From positions 124,001-188,000 of the forward strand of contig CACZDN010000016.1 of NCBI GenBank assembly GCA_902779945.1: a stretch of DNA of 64,000 nucleotides. The letters are read 5' to 3'. Position 1 is the stretch's first letter. Every line of letters begins with the position of its first letter. The translations under genes and the position numbers were made by a program. Below, in pieces: positions 17,065-25,219 of the stretch. The notes under the pieces are model-generated. The model was not told the origin of the DNA. It made no database searches and saw nothing but the letters and a program-made list of their open reading frames with translations. The stretch comes from Oscillospiraceae bacterium (GTDB taxonomy: Bacteria > Bacillota > Clostridia > Oscillospirales > Oscillospiraceae).

Positions 17065-17203
17065 GGCAGCACCGCACAATTCGGCGAGAGCGAATCCTGA
17101 GAATAATTGGGTTCTGGCGATGGCAGTTTTTCGCAGGAATACTTTGTGTATTGCAAGAAAAAGGCTCGAAGTCAGGGCACTATTTTTCCAGGAGGCGCCG
17201 ATG
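17065..17203 (-). repeat. Dispersed inverted-end repeat, copy C (one end lost)
   Basis: Starts with GGCAGCACCGCACAATTCGG and includes the full internal sequence to GGAGGCGCCGATG; the GGATTGTGCGGTGTTGCC end is missing. Reverse orientation. Confidence 0.8.
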
Positions 17204-17219
17204 ACAACGCCATCATAAG

Positions 17220-17263
17220 AAAATGCGGTGGAACCGACGAAACAGCGATTCCACCGCATTTTT
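17220..17263. terminator. Bidirectional terminator between putP and the flavoprotein gene
   Basis: AAAATGCGGTGGAA (17220-17233) pairs with TTCCACCGCATTTTT (17249-17263). A/T tracts on both sides allow it to work for either strand. Confidence 0.75.
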
Positions 17264-17333
17264 CTTTTGGAATGACGCACCGCCGAGAGGGGCAAGCCCC
17301 TCTCCTGCGGTACACGGGTTTTCCGAACGGTCC

Positions 17334-19265
17334 TTACTTGATATACTCGACCGCTTCGTTGGCGGCGATGTAGCCGGAGTCTACGCACAGGCCGTAGCAG
17401 AAGCCGGGCACGTCGTAGTAGGGGCTGTAGTACAGGGAGCCGTTGTCGGTGCCGACGACGTAGAGGCCCTGCATCGGGGTGTTGTCGGGCTTGAGAGCGC
17501 GCAGCTTGTCATCGGTGCGGATGCCGCCGAAGGTGCTCCAGGCGGACGGCTCACACTGGACGGCGTAGAACGGGCCCTTCTCGATCTTGCTCAGGTACCA
17601 CGGGTTGGTGCCGAACTCCTCGTCCACGCCCTTGTCGCAGTACTCGTTGTACTTGGCGACGGTGGCGGGCAGATCGGTGAGACCGAACTTCTCGGCCAGC
17701 TCCTCGATCGTGTCGGCCTTGGCGAGCCAGCCCTCGCGGATGCCCTCTTCGATGTCCTCGGGCAGCTTGTCCAGGATGCGGCCCTTGAAGTAGTTGCCGA
17801 TGAACCACTTGCCCTCGACGGGCTCTGCGCCCTTGGCGATGGTGTAGTCATAGAGGCCGATGGTGCTCATGGCGTCCACGTAGGCCTGGTCCACGATGCC
17901 GTACCACGGGGCGTTGAGGATGATCTGCTCGGAGCCGTAGCTCATCGGGTAGTCGCACAGCAGGCCCTCGTTGATGAAACGTTTGCCCTCCTGGTCGACC
18001 AGCAGGTTGCCGTAGAGGCCGAACTTGAACGCGTAGTTCTGGTCGTATTTGTCCTGCTTGGCGGGACGGGAGGCCTTGGAGTTGGTTCCGCCATACTCGC
18101 AGGGGCAGTAGCCGAAGGTCTTGCACAGGACGGCGCCCGCGTCGTTTGCCATCATGATGCCGTCGCCGGTGCAGAGGCTGTTGCCGCCCGCCGCCGCGTT
18201 GAGCTTGCGGGTCTTGAGGAACTTCTCCTGCAGGTCGCGGTTGCCGAGGTAGCCGCCGGAGGCGATGATGACGGCCTTGGCGTTGACCGTGACGGAGGTG
18301 CCGTCGGCCTTCTTCGCCGTGACGCCGACAGCCTTGTCGCCGTCCATGAGCAGGCCGGTCGCGGTGGTGTTGAACAGGACCTCGACGCCGGCGTCCGCCA
18401 GCGCCTTGTTCCACAGCTCGACGCGCTCGTCCAGGGCGTTGGTGATCAGGTGGAAGCCGCCCTTCTCCTGATAGAAGGGAGTCTCAAAGCGGAAGTTGGC
18501 CTCCTGCATCTTGTAGCCGATGCCGACCAGGTTCTCGACAGCGTTCTTGGACTCGTCCAGGCAGCGGTGCATCAGGGCGGGGTTGGGGGTCCAGTGTGTG
18601 TAGTTCATGACGTGCTGGAAAACCTCGTCCACCTTCAGGGTGGTGCCGCCTTCACGCGCGTGCAGGACGCTGGAGTCCACGCCGAAGGGGCCGGAGACCT
18701 TGATGCCGTTGACGCCCGCGACGGAGTTGGCCTTCTCGATGGTCAGGACCTTCGCGCCCTTCTTGCCTGCGGTGATGGAGGCCATGAAGCCGGAGCCGCC
18801 GCAGCCGATGACGCAGACGTCGACGTCGTAGGTCTCATCCGCGCCGGCGACCGCCGTGACGTTCTTCGCGAGCCAGGCTTCCTTGTCGCCGCCGGCCTGC
18901 GCCACGCAGTCGGCGATGGCTTCCTTGACCGCGCGGGAGGAGTTGGTCGCGCCGGTGATGCCGTCCAGGCCGCCGGCCTGATTCTCGATGATGGCGGGAA
19001 TGAGCTTGTCCTGCACCTGGGAGAAGAGGATCGGGGTCTCGTTGTTGGAGAGGATCTCGACATTCTCGAGCGCGGTCTCGGAGAAGGTGCACTCCACGGT
19101 GACGTAGCTCAGGTTGCCGTAGGCGGTCGCCTGGTACTTGCCGGGCTTGTAGGCCGCGTCCGCAAAAGCGGAGACGCCGCCCAGGAGCTGGGTCGCTGCG
19201 ACGCCGAGACCGGCGGCAGCCGCGCCCTTCAGAAATTCACGACGGGAAAGCTGTTTGTTTGACAT
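17334..19265 (-). CDS. Tat-exported FMN/FAD reductase (fumarate reductase-like)
   Basis: A 643-residue extracytoplasmic flavoprotein reductase. Residues 7-13 (SRREFLK) begin a twin-arginine signal followed by an alanine-rich hydrophobic stretch. An FMN-binding domain spans about 40-125; its DGITGAT (101-107) fits the ApbE flavinylation motif, so Thr107 would carry covalent FMN. The rest (about 145-640) is a FAD-binding-2/fumarate reductase fold with the dinucleotide motif VIGCGGSG at 152-159. Such enzymes reduce an organic acceptor such as fumarate, urocanate or a cinnamate during anaerobic respiration; the substrate here cannot be told. ATG 19265 is chosen because it gives the Tat signal directly after AGAAAGGA. 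Monocistronic, with a strong promoter; no heme-binding CxxCH is present and no apbE lies nearby. Confidence 0.88.
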   Translation of the reverse strand: MSNKQLSRREFLKGAAAAGLGVAATQLLGGVSAFADAAYKPGKYQATAYGNLSYVTVECTFSETALENVEILSNNETPILFSQVQDKLIPAIIENQAGGLDGITGATNSSRAVKEAIADCVAQAGGDKEAWLAKNVTAVAGADETYDVDVCVIGCGGSGFMASITAGKKGAKVLTIEKANSVAGVNGIKVSGPFGVDSSVLHAREGGTTLKVDEVFQHVMNYTHWTPNPALMHRCLDESKNAVENLVGIGYKMQEANFRFETPFYQEKGGFHLITNALDERVELWNKALADAGVEVLFNTTATGLLMDGDKAVGVTAKKADGTSVTVNAKAVIIASGGYLGNRDLQEKFLKTRKLNAAAGGNSLCTGDGIMMANDAGAVLCKTFGYCPCEYGGTNSKASRPAKQDKYDQNYAFKFGLYGNLLVDQEGKRFINEGLLCDYPMSYGSEQIILNAPWYGIVDQAYVDAMSTIGLYDYTIAKGAEPVEGKWFIGNYFKGRILDKLPEDIEEGIREGWLAKADTIEELAEKFGLTDLPATVAKYNEYCDKGVDEEFGTNPWYLSKIEKGPFYAVQCEPSAWSTFGGIRTDDKLRALKPDNTPMQGLYVVGTDNGSLYYSPYYDVPGFCYGLCVDSGYIAANEAVEYIK

Positions 19266-19318
19266 GTCCGTTAGTCCTTTCTGATTTTGGTTTTTTGTAT
19301 AGAACCCCACAAAAACGG

Positions 19319-19328
19319 GTCTATAGAC
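19319..19328. promoter_or_regulatory. Candidate operator palindrome
   Basis: Perfect GTCTATAGAC located just downstream of the predicted transcription start of the flavoprotein gene; TTTTGTATAG and TTATACAAAA flank it as a wider inverted repeat. Confidence 0.4.
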
Positions 19329-19336
19329 TACAGATT

Positions 19337-19365
19337 ATTATACAAAAACGCTTACAGTTTTTCAA
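19337..19365 (-). promoter_or_regulatory. Strong sigma-A-type promoter of the flavoprotein gene
   Basis: Minus-strand TTGAAA (19365-19360), 17-bp spacer, TATAAT (19342-19337). Confidence 0.75.
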
Positions 19366-19374
19366 GTGCTTTTA

Positions 19375-19500
19375 GGCAACACCGTACAATCCGCCTTTGG
19401 CGCCTCCTGGAAAATTCGCGCTCTGATTTTGTCACTTTTTCTTGAAATACACAAAGTATTCCTGCAAAAAAATGCCTTCATCAGAACCCAAATTTTCTTT
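19375..19500 (+). repeat. Dispersed inverted-end repeat, copy D (right end lost)
   Basis: Left end GGCAACACCGTACAATCCGCC-like and core are present; the sequence diverges after CAGAACCCAAATTTTC, so the right inverted end is absent. Confidence 0.8.
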
Positions 19501-19572
19501 ACAGCTTTTGTCACGGCCGGCAGCTTTTTTATGCTGCCGGCCCCGGCTTTTACGGGTATATCCTGCCGGACG

Positions 19573-21135
19573 TCAGCGCAGCGCCTCAACCGCGGCGCGC
19601 TCTACGGCGAGGGCCCTGCGGTAGCCTGCAAGGAAGTCCCGGAAACCCGCCACGTCCTCGGGCGGGGCCATGAGCGTGGTGCACTTCGCGTCGGCGAAGA
19701 CCTTCCGGTCCAGGTAGTCCGGCAGGCTCTCGCCCTCGTCCCTGCGGAGCATATAGGCCGCGAGCAGGGCCATGCCGTAGGGGCCGCCCTCACCCGCCGT
19801 CTCCATGACGGAGACCGGCGCGTCCACCGCGGCGGAGAGCATACGCTGCCCCACCTCCGGGGTTTTGAAGAAGCCGCCGTGGCCGGTGAGCCTGTCGATG
19901 GCGACCTGCTCGGTCTGGGTCAGGATATCGAGGCCGATCTTGAGCGTGGCGAGTGCGGAGAGCAGATGCATCCGCATGAAGTTTGCCAGCGTGAAACGCG
20001 CGTCCGGGGTGCGGAGGAAGACCGGGCGGCCCTCGTCGAGGTCGGTGACGCCCTCGCCGGAGAAGTAGTTGAAGCTCAGAAGCCCGCCGCAGTCGGCGTC
20101 GCCCTCGAGCGCTTTCCGGAAGAGCCGCACAAAGAGCTCGCTCCGCTTCGTCTCCGCGCCCATCAGCTCACAGGCCTCGGCAAAGAGGCTGACCCAGGCG
20201 TTGATGTCCGAGGTGCAGTTGTTGCAGTGCACCATCGCCACCGGCAGGCCGTCCGGGGTGGTCACCATGTCGATCTCACGGTGGACGCCGAGGGGCTTGT
20301 CCGTCACGATCATCGCAAAGTCGGACGTGCCGGCGGAGACGTTGCCGGTGCGCACGCGCACGGAGTTCGTCGCGGTCATGCCGGTACCGGCGTCGCCCTC
20401 GCAGGGGGCCACGGGGATGCCGGGCCGGAGCGCGCCGTCCGGGTCGAGGAAGCGTGCGCCCGCCTCGGTGAGGACGCCGGCCCTCTCGCCCGCGGGGAGG
20501 ACCTTCGGCAGGATGGCGCGCAGGTCCATGCCCGTGAGGGCGTTGAACTTCTGCACCATGCCCTCGTCATAGTCGCAGGTTTTGCTGTCGATGGGGAACA
20601 TGCCGCTGGCCTCGCCCACGCCCATGAGCTTCTCACCGGTGAGCTGCCAGTGGATGTAGCCCGCCAGCGTTGTGAGGCAGGCAATGTCCCTGACATGCTC
20701 CTCCCCGTTCAGGATGGCCTGGTACAGGTGGGCGATGCTCCAGCGCTGGGGGATGTTGAAGCCGAAGAGGGCGCTGAGCTTTTCGGCGGCCTCGCCGGTG
20801 ATGGTGTTGCGCCAGGTGCGAAACTCCGCCAGCTGCTTCCCGTCCCTGTCGAAGGGCAGATAGCCGTGCATCATGGCGGACACGCCGATGGCGCCGACGG
20901 TCGTCAGCTCCTCGCCGTATTTTGCCCTGACGTCGGCCCGGAGGCTGGCAAAGCAGGCCCGGATGCCGCTGTGCACCATGTCCATCGAGTAGGTCCAGAT
21001 GCCGTTGACAAACTGGTTTTCCCACTCATAATCCCCCGACGCGATGGGGACATGCTTTTTGTCGATCAATACGGCCTTGATGCGGGTAGACCCCAGCTCA
21101 ATGCCGAGTACGGTTTTTGTAAAATCCATTTGCAT
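19573..21135 (-). CDS. FGGY-family carbohydrate kinase
   Basis: ATP-dependent sugar kinase of the xylulokinase/ribulokinase/gluconokinase superfamily, 520 aa. The N-terminal phosphate motif [17 protein letters not shown] lies at residues 9-25, and the C-terminal ATPase half has [17 protein letters not shown]. It is the last gene of a minus-strand sugar ABC transporter operon (binding protein, permease, ATPase, permease, kinase), so it probably phosphorylates the imported sugar or its isomer. A 220-bp gap with a GGATGACAG-type repeat separates it from the permease. Two starts are possible, ATG 21135 and ATG 21129 (MDFTKTV); both leave the domain intact. The sugar is not identifiable from the sequence. 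Confidence 0.85.
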   Translation of the reverse strand: MQMDFTKTVLGIELGSTRIKAVLIDKKHVPIASGDYEWENQFVNGIWTYSMDMVHSGIRACFASLRADVRAKYGEELTTVGAIGVSAMMHGYLPFDRDGKQLAEFRTWRNTITGEAAEKLSALFGFNIPQRWSIAHLYQAILNGEEHVRDIACLTTLAGYIHWQLTGEKLMGVGEASGMFPIDSKTCDYDEGMVQKFNALTGMDLRAILPKVLPAGERAGVLTEAGARFLDPDGALRPGIPVAPCEGDAGTGMTATNSVRVRTGNVSAGTSDFAMIVTDKPLGVHREIDMVTTPDGLPVAMVHCNNCTSDINAWVSLFAEACELMGAETKRSELFVRLFRKALEGDADCGGLLSFNYFSGEGVTDLDEGRPVFLRTPDARFTLANFMRMHLLSALATLKIGLDILTQTEQVAIDRLTGHGGFFKTPEVGQRMLSAAVDAPVSVMETAGEGGPYGMALLAAYMLRRDEGESLPDYLDRKVFADAKCTTLMAPPEDVAGFRDFLAGYRRALAVERAAVEALR

Positions 21136-21230
21136 TCTCCTATACTCCCCGCAGCCGTCCCGAGCCGCCCTCGTCCGTCATTCCGGGGCCTTTCTGTATT
21201 TCGGGCACTTCTGCCATTACTGGCCCCCTT

Positions 21231-21330
21231 TGTCATTCTGAGCGGAATGAAGCGGAGTCGAAGAATCCTGAAGATCCTTCGACTGCGCTCAGGATGACAG
21301 GACTGCCGCGCTCAGGATGACAGGACTGCT
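21231..21330. repeat. GTCATTCTGAGCG / CAGGATGACAG palindromic repeat with tandem copy
   Basis: TGTCATTCTGAGCGGAAT pairs with a distal CGCTCAGGATGACA, and GCGCTCAGGATGACAGGACTGC is then nearly duplicated. Shorter relatives occur at 26426, 31671, 54151 and 61389. Confidence 0.65.
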
Positions 21331-21355
21331 TGCGCTCGGGACGCCGGGGTGAGGT

Positions 21356-22333
21356 TTACTTGATCACTTTGAGAGCCTTGCGGTCGATGGTCAGGGCCAC
21401 GAAGAGAAGGAAGATGATGCCCTTGATGAGCTGCTGGGTCTGGGACTCAAAGCCCATCATGACGAGGCCGTTGTTCAGCACGGTGTACATGAGCGTGCCG
21501 ACGATGATGTTGGAGAAGCGCACCTTCGCGCCACCGGTGATGGGCAGGCCGCCGAGAACGAGGGAGATGAGGATCTGTGTCTCGAGCTGGTTGCCGGCCG
21601 TGGCGGTGATGGAGCCGACCTTGATGACGTTGACGAAGGCGGCAAGCCCCGTCAGCGCGCCCGCCGCGACGAAGGTCAAAAACTTCACGCGGTCCGTCCG
21701 CACGCCGGAGAAGCGCGCCGCGGTCTCGCCGGAGCCGACGGCCTTGACGTCGTTGCCGATGCGTGTGAAGCGGAAGAGGAACCAGGCGACCAGCAGCACT
21801 GCGACCGTGATCGTGATCTTGAGCCAGTTCTGGTCGAGAGCCTTGATCGCCGCGCTCGCCGGGACGGCGGTTTCGGTGGTCAGATAGGCGCAGACGCCGC
21901 GGAAGAGAAACATCGTGCAGATTGTGATGATGAAGCTCTGCAGCTTGAACTTCACATGGAAGAAGCCGTTGATCGCCCCGATGGCAGCGCCCGTGAGGAT
22001 GCCGCCGACGATGGCGAGGGGGATCGAGGTGAAGGAGAGCTTGCTGATCACGATGGACGCAAGCCCCAGCGTCGAGCCCTCGGTGAAATCGATGGAGCCG
22101 AGCGTCATCACGAAGAAGACGCCGGTCGCAACGATCATGGGGTAGTACACCTGGCTCAGAAGCAGGCGCAGGCGCTTGGGCGTGAGGATCTTGCCGTCGG
22201 TCAGAATGTTCATGACGACGACGATGATCACGAGGCCGATGAAGGGCAGCAGGCCCTTGAAGGTATCGCTGGCAAGGAAGCTCCGCAGCTTGGAGGGTTC
22301 CTGTTCTTTCTTAACGGTATTAGACATCTTCAT
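21356..22333 (-). CDS. Sugar ABC transporter permease (RbsC/BPD_transp_2 family), second permease of the lower operon
   Basis: Integral membrane subunit, 325 aa, with about nine hydrophobic segments after a charged N terminus (MKMSNTVKKEQEPSKLRSF). The family motif regions GSIDFTEGSTLGLASIVISKL and GGLPITGGAKVRFSNIIVGTL are recognisable. It is transcribed after the ATPase gene with a 7-bp gap. Together with the permease at 23851-24801 it would form a heterodimeric channel for the sugar delivered by the binding protein at 25220-26341. Confidence 0.87.
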   Translation of the reverse strand: MKMSNTVKKEQEPSKLRSFLASDTFKGLLPFIGLVIIVVVMNILTDGKILTPKRLRLLLSQVYYPMIVATGVFFVMTLGSIDFTEGSTLGLASIVISKLSFTSIPLAIVGGILTGAAIGAINGFFHVKFKLQSFIITICTMFLFRGVCAYLTTETAVPASAAIKALDQNWLKITITVAVLLVAWFLFRFTRIGNDVKAVGSGETAARFSGVRTDRVKFLTFVAAGALTGLAAFVNVIKVGSITATAGNQLETQILISLVLGGLPITGGAKVRFSNIIVGTLMYTVLNNGLVMMGFESQTQQLIKGIIFLLFVALTIDRKALKVIK

Positions 22334-22340
22334 CGCCTCC

Positions 22341-23840
22341 TTACACCATTTTCGCGATCAGGTCTTCTTCGCTGAGGTTCACGTCGCGCAGAAACTCCCC
22401 GTTGAGCACGCCGTCCTTCATGATGAGGATGCGGTCCGCCATGCCCAGCAGCTCCGGGATCTCCTCGGAGATCATGATGATCGACTTGCCCTGCTTTCTG
22501 AGATCCGCCATGAGGGCGTAGATGGCCTGCTTGACCTTGACGTCGATGCCGCGCGTGGGCGAGTCGAGCACCAGGATGTCGCTCCCCTTGCCGAGCCAGC
22601 GCGCCAGCACCACCTTCTGCTTGTTGCCGCCGGAGAGGTCGGACACGAACTGGTTGACGTTCTGCATCTTGGTCTGCATCTCGGCGGCGTGCTTTTCCGC
22701 AAACTTTGTGAGCTTGCGGCCGCTGAGGACGCCATGGCTTGCCAGATCGTCGATGGAGGGGAGGACGATGTTGTTGCGGATGGATTCGTTGAGGATGATG
22801 GACTCGTTGTCGCGGTCCTTGGAGGCGTAGGCGATGGAGTGGGCGATCGCAGCGGGGATGCTGTCGATGGCGGTCCCGTCCGCGAGAGTGACGCTGCCCT
22901 TGCGGTCCCAGGAGGCGGCGAAGATGGCCTTGCCGACCTCGTGCATTCCGCATTCGGACAGACCGCCGAAGCCGAGGATCTCGCCCCGGTGGAGCTCAAA
23001 GCTCACGTGGCTGATCTGGCCCGGGACGCTCACGTCCTTCACGCTGAGCACGACCTCGCCGGAGACGGGCTCGCCGTAGTCGGTGCGGTAGTAGGCAGAG
23101 CCGATCTCGCGCCCGACCATGAGGCGCTTGAGGTCGTCCTCGGTCACGTCCCTGGTGCGCACGGTGTCGATGTACTCGCCGTCACGCAGGACGGTGACGG
23201 TGTCGGTGCGGGTCATGACCTCGCCCAGGTCATGGCTGATGAAGATGACGGAGCGACCGTCGGCCCGGATGGCGTCCATGATCTTGTAGAGCTCAAGACG
23301 GCCGTTCTGGGACAGGGCGGTGGTCGTCTCGTCGATGACGAGGATCTTGGGCTTCATGTAGGTGGCCTTGACGATCTCGACCAGCTTGCGGTCCTCGAAG
23401 TTGTAGAGGTCGATCATGTTCGCGGCCTTGATGCGCCCGAAGCCGTATTCGTCCAGCAGGCGCTGGCCCTCGCGGTTCATGGCGCGGGTGTCCTTCACGC
23501 CGAGGTGCATGAAGGGCTCCTCGTGTCCGAGGAAGATGTTCTCCGCGACCGTCAGGCCGGAGAGCGTGCCCATCTCCTGTACGATGATCGCGACGCCCTC
23601 GTTGTTGGCCTCCACCTGGTTGCGGCAGTGCAGGGGCTTGCCGTCCAGCGTGAAGCTGCCGCCGCCGATGGAGTAGATGCCGCAGAGCATCTGGGAGAAG
23701 GTCGATTTGCCGGAGCCGTTCTCGCCGATCAGGCCGCGGATCTCGCCGGCGCGGATGGTGAGGGAGACGTTGTTCACCGCGTGGGTGATGCCGAAGCGCT
23801 TGTCGATGTTCTCGGCGACAAGTAAAACTCTGTTATCCAT
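22341..23840 (-). CDS. Sugar ABC transporter ATPase, two nucleotide-binding domains (RbsA/MglA type)
   Basis: Fused double ATPase, 499 aa from ATG 23840, which has GAGGTGGG about 7 nt upstream; a GTG at 23849 inside that site is less likely. NBD1 has an intact Walker A (GENGSGKS), an ETTTAL Walker B region and a degenerate signature (NFEDRKL instead of LSGGQ). NBD2 is the reverse: its Walker A region reads GGLSECGMHEVGKA, while its signature LSGGNKQK and Walker B LVLDSPTRG are canonical. Loss of Walker A in NBD2 is usual for this family, but weakening of the NBD1 signature is stronger than in the other ATPase of this window. The permease gene upstream ends 10 bp before the ATG. Confidence 0.9.
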   Translation of the reverse strand: MDNRVLLVAENIDKRFGITHAVNNVSLTIRAGEIRGLIGENGSGKSTFSQMLCGIYSIGGGSFTLDGKPLHCRNQVEANNEGVAIIVQEMGTLSGLTVAENIFLGHEEPFMHLGVKDTRAMNREGQRLLDEYGFGRIKAANMIDLYNFEDRKLVEIVKATYMKPKILVIDETTTALSQNGRLELYKIMDAIRADGRSVIFISHDLGEVMTRTDTVTVLRDGEYIDTVRTRDVTEDDLKRLMVGREIGSAYYRTDYGEPVSGEVVLSVKDVSVPGQISHVSFELHRGEILGFGGLSECGMHEVGKAIFAASWDRKGSVTLADGTAIDSIPAAIAHSIAYASKDRDNESIILNESIRNNIVLPSIDDLASHGVLSGRKLTKFAEKHAAEMQTKMQNVNQFVSDLSGGNKQKVVLARWLGKGSDILVLDSPTRGIDVKVKQAIYALMADLRKQGKSIIMISEEIPELLGMADRILIMKDGVLNGEFLRDVNLSEEDLIAKMV

Positions 23841-23850
23841 GCCGCCCACC

Positions 23851-24801
23851 TCACTTTACGACGCTGCCCTTGCCGCCGCGGGCGGTCAGGGACACGATCA
23901 CCAGCAGCGCGCCGCCGGTGACGACGTTCTGGATCGTCGTCGGGGCACCGAGGGCCACGAAGCCGTTGAAGATGATTTGGATTATGAATTCGCCCACCAC
24001 GATGGCGGTGATCGGCATTTTGTATTTGCGGAAGGCCACGCCGAAGAAGGTGCCCATCAGGGGCTGGAAGTTGCGGCCCATGGTGCTCATGCCGGTGAGG
24101 GCCGTCATCGTCGTGCCGTAGGAGACCGTGAGGATCGCCATGATGCCGACAAAGAAGTGCAGCAGCATGAAGCCGATGAGCTTGTACTTCTTGACGTCGA
24201 TGCCCATGTTCTTGGCCGTGAACTCATTGGAGCCGATGGCGTTGCAGTAGGTGCCGATCTTCGTGTAGTTCAGGATGAAGTACATGAGCACGAAGGCCAG
24301 GCCCGCGAGGATGATGTTGCCGGGCGCGCCGGAGAAGAAGCGCAGCTCCTCCCCCAGGGTCTGCTTCACGCCGCCCGCGACGAAGACCGCCAGGCTCTCG
24401 AAAATCAGCATCAGGCCGACCGTGACGATCATGGACGGCACATTCAGGTGGTTGTAGAGAAAACCGATCAGAAAACCGATCAGCGTGCCGCAGCCGAGGC
24501 AGCCGAGGATGAAGCCCGCGTAGCCGAACTTTTGGGACAAAATGACCCCGACGATGGACGACAGCACGATATTCGCGCCCACCGCGAAGTCAAACAGGCC
24601 CATGACCACGATGAAGTAGAGTCCGCAGCCGCCCACGGAGTAGATGATCGAGGTCTGGAGGTAGGTATAGATGTTGCTCAGGGAACCGAAGTTAGAGGGC
24701 GTCAACAGCTTGAAGACCCCGTAGAAAAACAGAAGCATCGCCCCCAGCAGGATCAAACCGTAGTACCGGCTGGTCTTGAGCTTCCCGATTGTGTTGGACA
24801 T
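23851..24801 (-). CDS. Sugar ABC transporter permease, first permease of the lower operon
   Basis: 316-residue BPD_transp_2 membrane subunit with about eight to ten hydrophobic segments; the start MSNTIGKLKTSRYYGLILLGAML goes straight into a helix. The motif VVMGLFDFAVGANIVLSSIVG corresponds to the GGIDLS region of RbsC, with the Asp kept but the Gly-Gly replaced. It is the first gene after the non-coding region 24802-25219 and probably translationally close-coupled to the ATPase gene. Its partner permease is at 21356-22333. Confidence 0.87.
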   Translation of the reverse strand: MSNTIGKLKTSRYYGLILLGAMLLFFYGVFKLLTPSNFGSLSNIYTYLQTSIIYSVGGCGLYFIVVMGLFDFAVGANIVLSSIVGVILSQKFGYAGFILGCLGCGTLIGFLIGFLYNHLNVPSMIVTVGLMLIFESLAVFVAGGVKQTLGEELRFFSGAPGNIILAGLAFVLMYFILNYTKIGTYCNAIGSNEFTAKNMGIDVKKYKLIGFMLLHFFVGIMAILTVSYGTTMTALTGMSTMGRNFQPLMGTFFGVAFRKYKMPITAIVVGEFIIQIIFNGFVALGAPTTIQNVVTGGALLVIVSLTARGGKGSVVK

Positions 24802-25082
24802 AGACTGCCTCCTGTATATAAGCTTTAAGCGCTTCGCTTGAATTTTGATGTGTTTTCAGGGCAGCTTTGCCGCCCTAAAAACACCTTATTAATGCGGCAA
24901 TAAAAGAATCTGAGCTTTTCTCAACGACGCAGAGCATTGCCGCATTAATAGCTGCCATTTTTTCGGTTGCCGCACAGGCGGCGAGAAAAATGGCATTTTA
25001 TCATCTTACTGCTCCGGCTGTACAAGCCTTCGGCTTCCGGATATTGATCTGCCGGAGCAATAAGCCGAGCAAAGCGAGGCCT

Positions 25083-25137
25083 CGCGCCGACCGGACGCGG
25101 CGTGCCACAGCCCGCCGCGTGCGATAAGCGCGAGTCC
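25083..25137 (+). repeat. Intergenic repeat family 3, copy 1
   Basis: Starts CGCGCCGACC and ends GCGATAAGCGCGAGTCC; the reverse complement of 57918-57972 matches it over most of its length. Both copies lie between an ABC binding-protein gene and its first permease gene. Confidence 0.7.
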
Positions 25138-25174
25138 CTCAATTGCGAACCGTATCCGCAATTGACCGAGAAAA

Positions 25175-25202
25175 GGGATGCGGGTATGTATGCCCGCATC
25201 CC
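25175..25202 (-). terminator. Terminator behind the lower binding-protein gene
   Basis: GGGATGCGGG (25175-25184) / CCCGCATCCC (25193-25202), followed on the minus strand by TTTT. It would cut transcription after the binding-protein gene, giving more binding protein than permease. Confidence 0.8.
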
Positions 25203-25219
25203 TGATCCGGATGTTGAGA

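Larger units (their letters stand above)
17001..17333. other. Convergent intergenic region with terminators and repeat C
   Basis: 333 bp between the 3' ends of putP and the flavoprotein gene. It holds the putP terminator, repeat copy C, the hairpin at 17220-17263 and a GAGAGGGGC/GCCCCTCTC stem at 17285-17304. Confidence 0.8.
19266..19572. other. Promoter and repeat region upstream of the flavoprotein gene
   Basis: 307 bp containing the flavoprotein promoter, a GTCTATAGAC palindrome, repeat copy D and, at about 19514-19541, a GGCCGGCAGC/GCTGCCGGCC stem that may end the sugar-kinase transcript. Confidence 0.75.
24802..25219. other. Structured intergenic region between binding-protein and permease genes
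   Basis: 418 bp, no gene. It is a series of inverted repeats: a GTGTTTT-type stem at about 24850-24885, a perfect 14-bp pair ATTAATGCGGCAAT/ATTGCCGCATTAAT (24888-24901, 24936-24949), TGCCATTTTT stem (24953-24994), TGCTCCGGC/GCCGGAGCA (25010-25059), the repeat shared with 57918 (25083-25137), TCAATTGCG...CGCAATTGA (about 25138-25165) and a terminator (25175-25202). Confidence 0.8.

Noticed and set aside
17223..19262. 679-codon plus-strand frame opposite the flavoprotein gene
   Set aside because: Antisense shadow in G+C-rich DNA; begins inside a terminator hairpin and has no recognisable domain.
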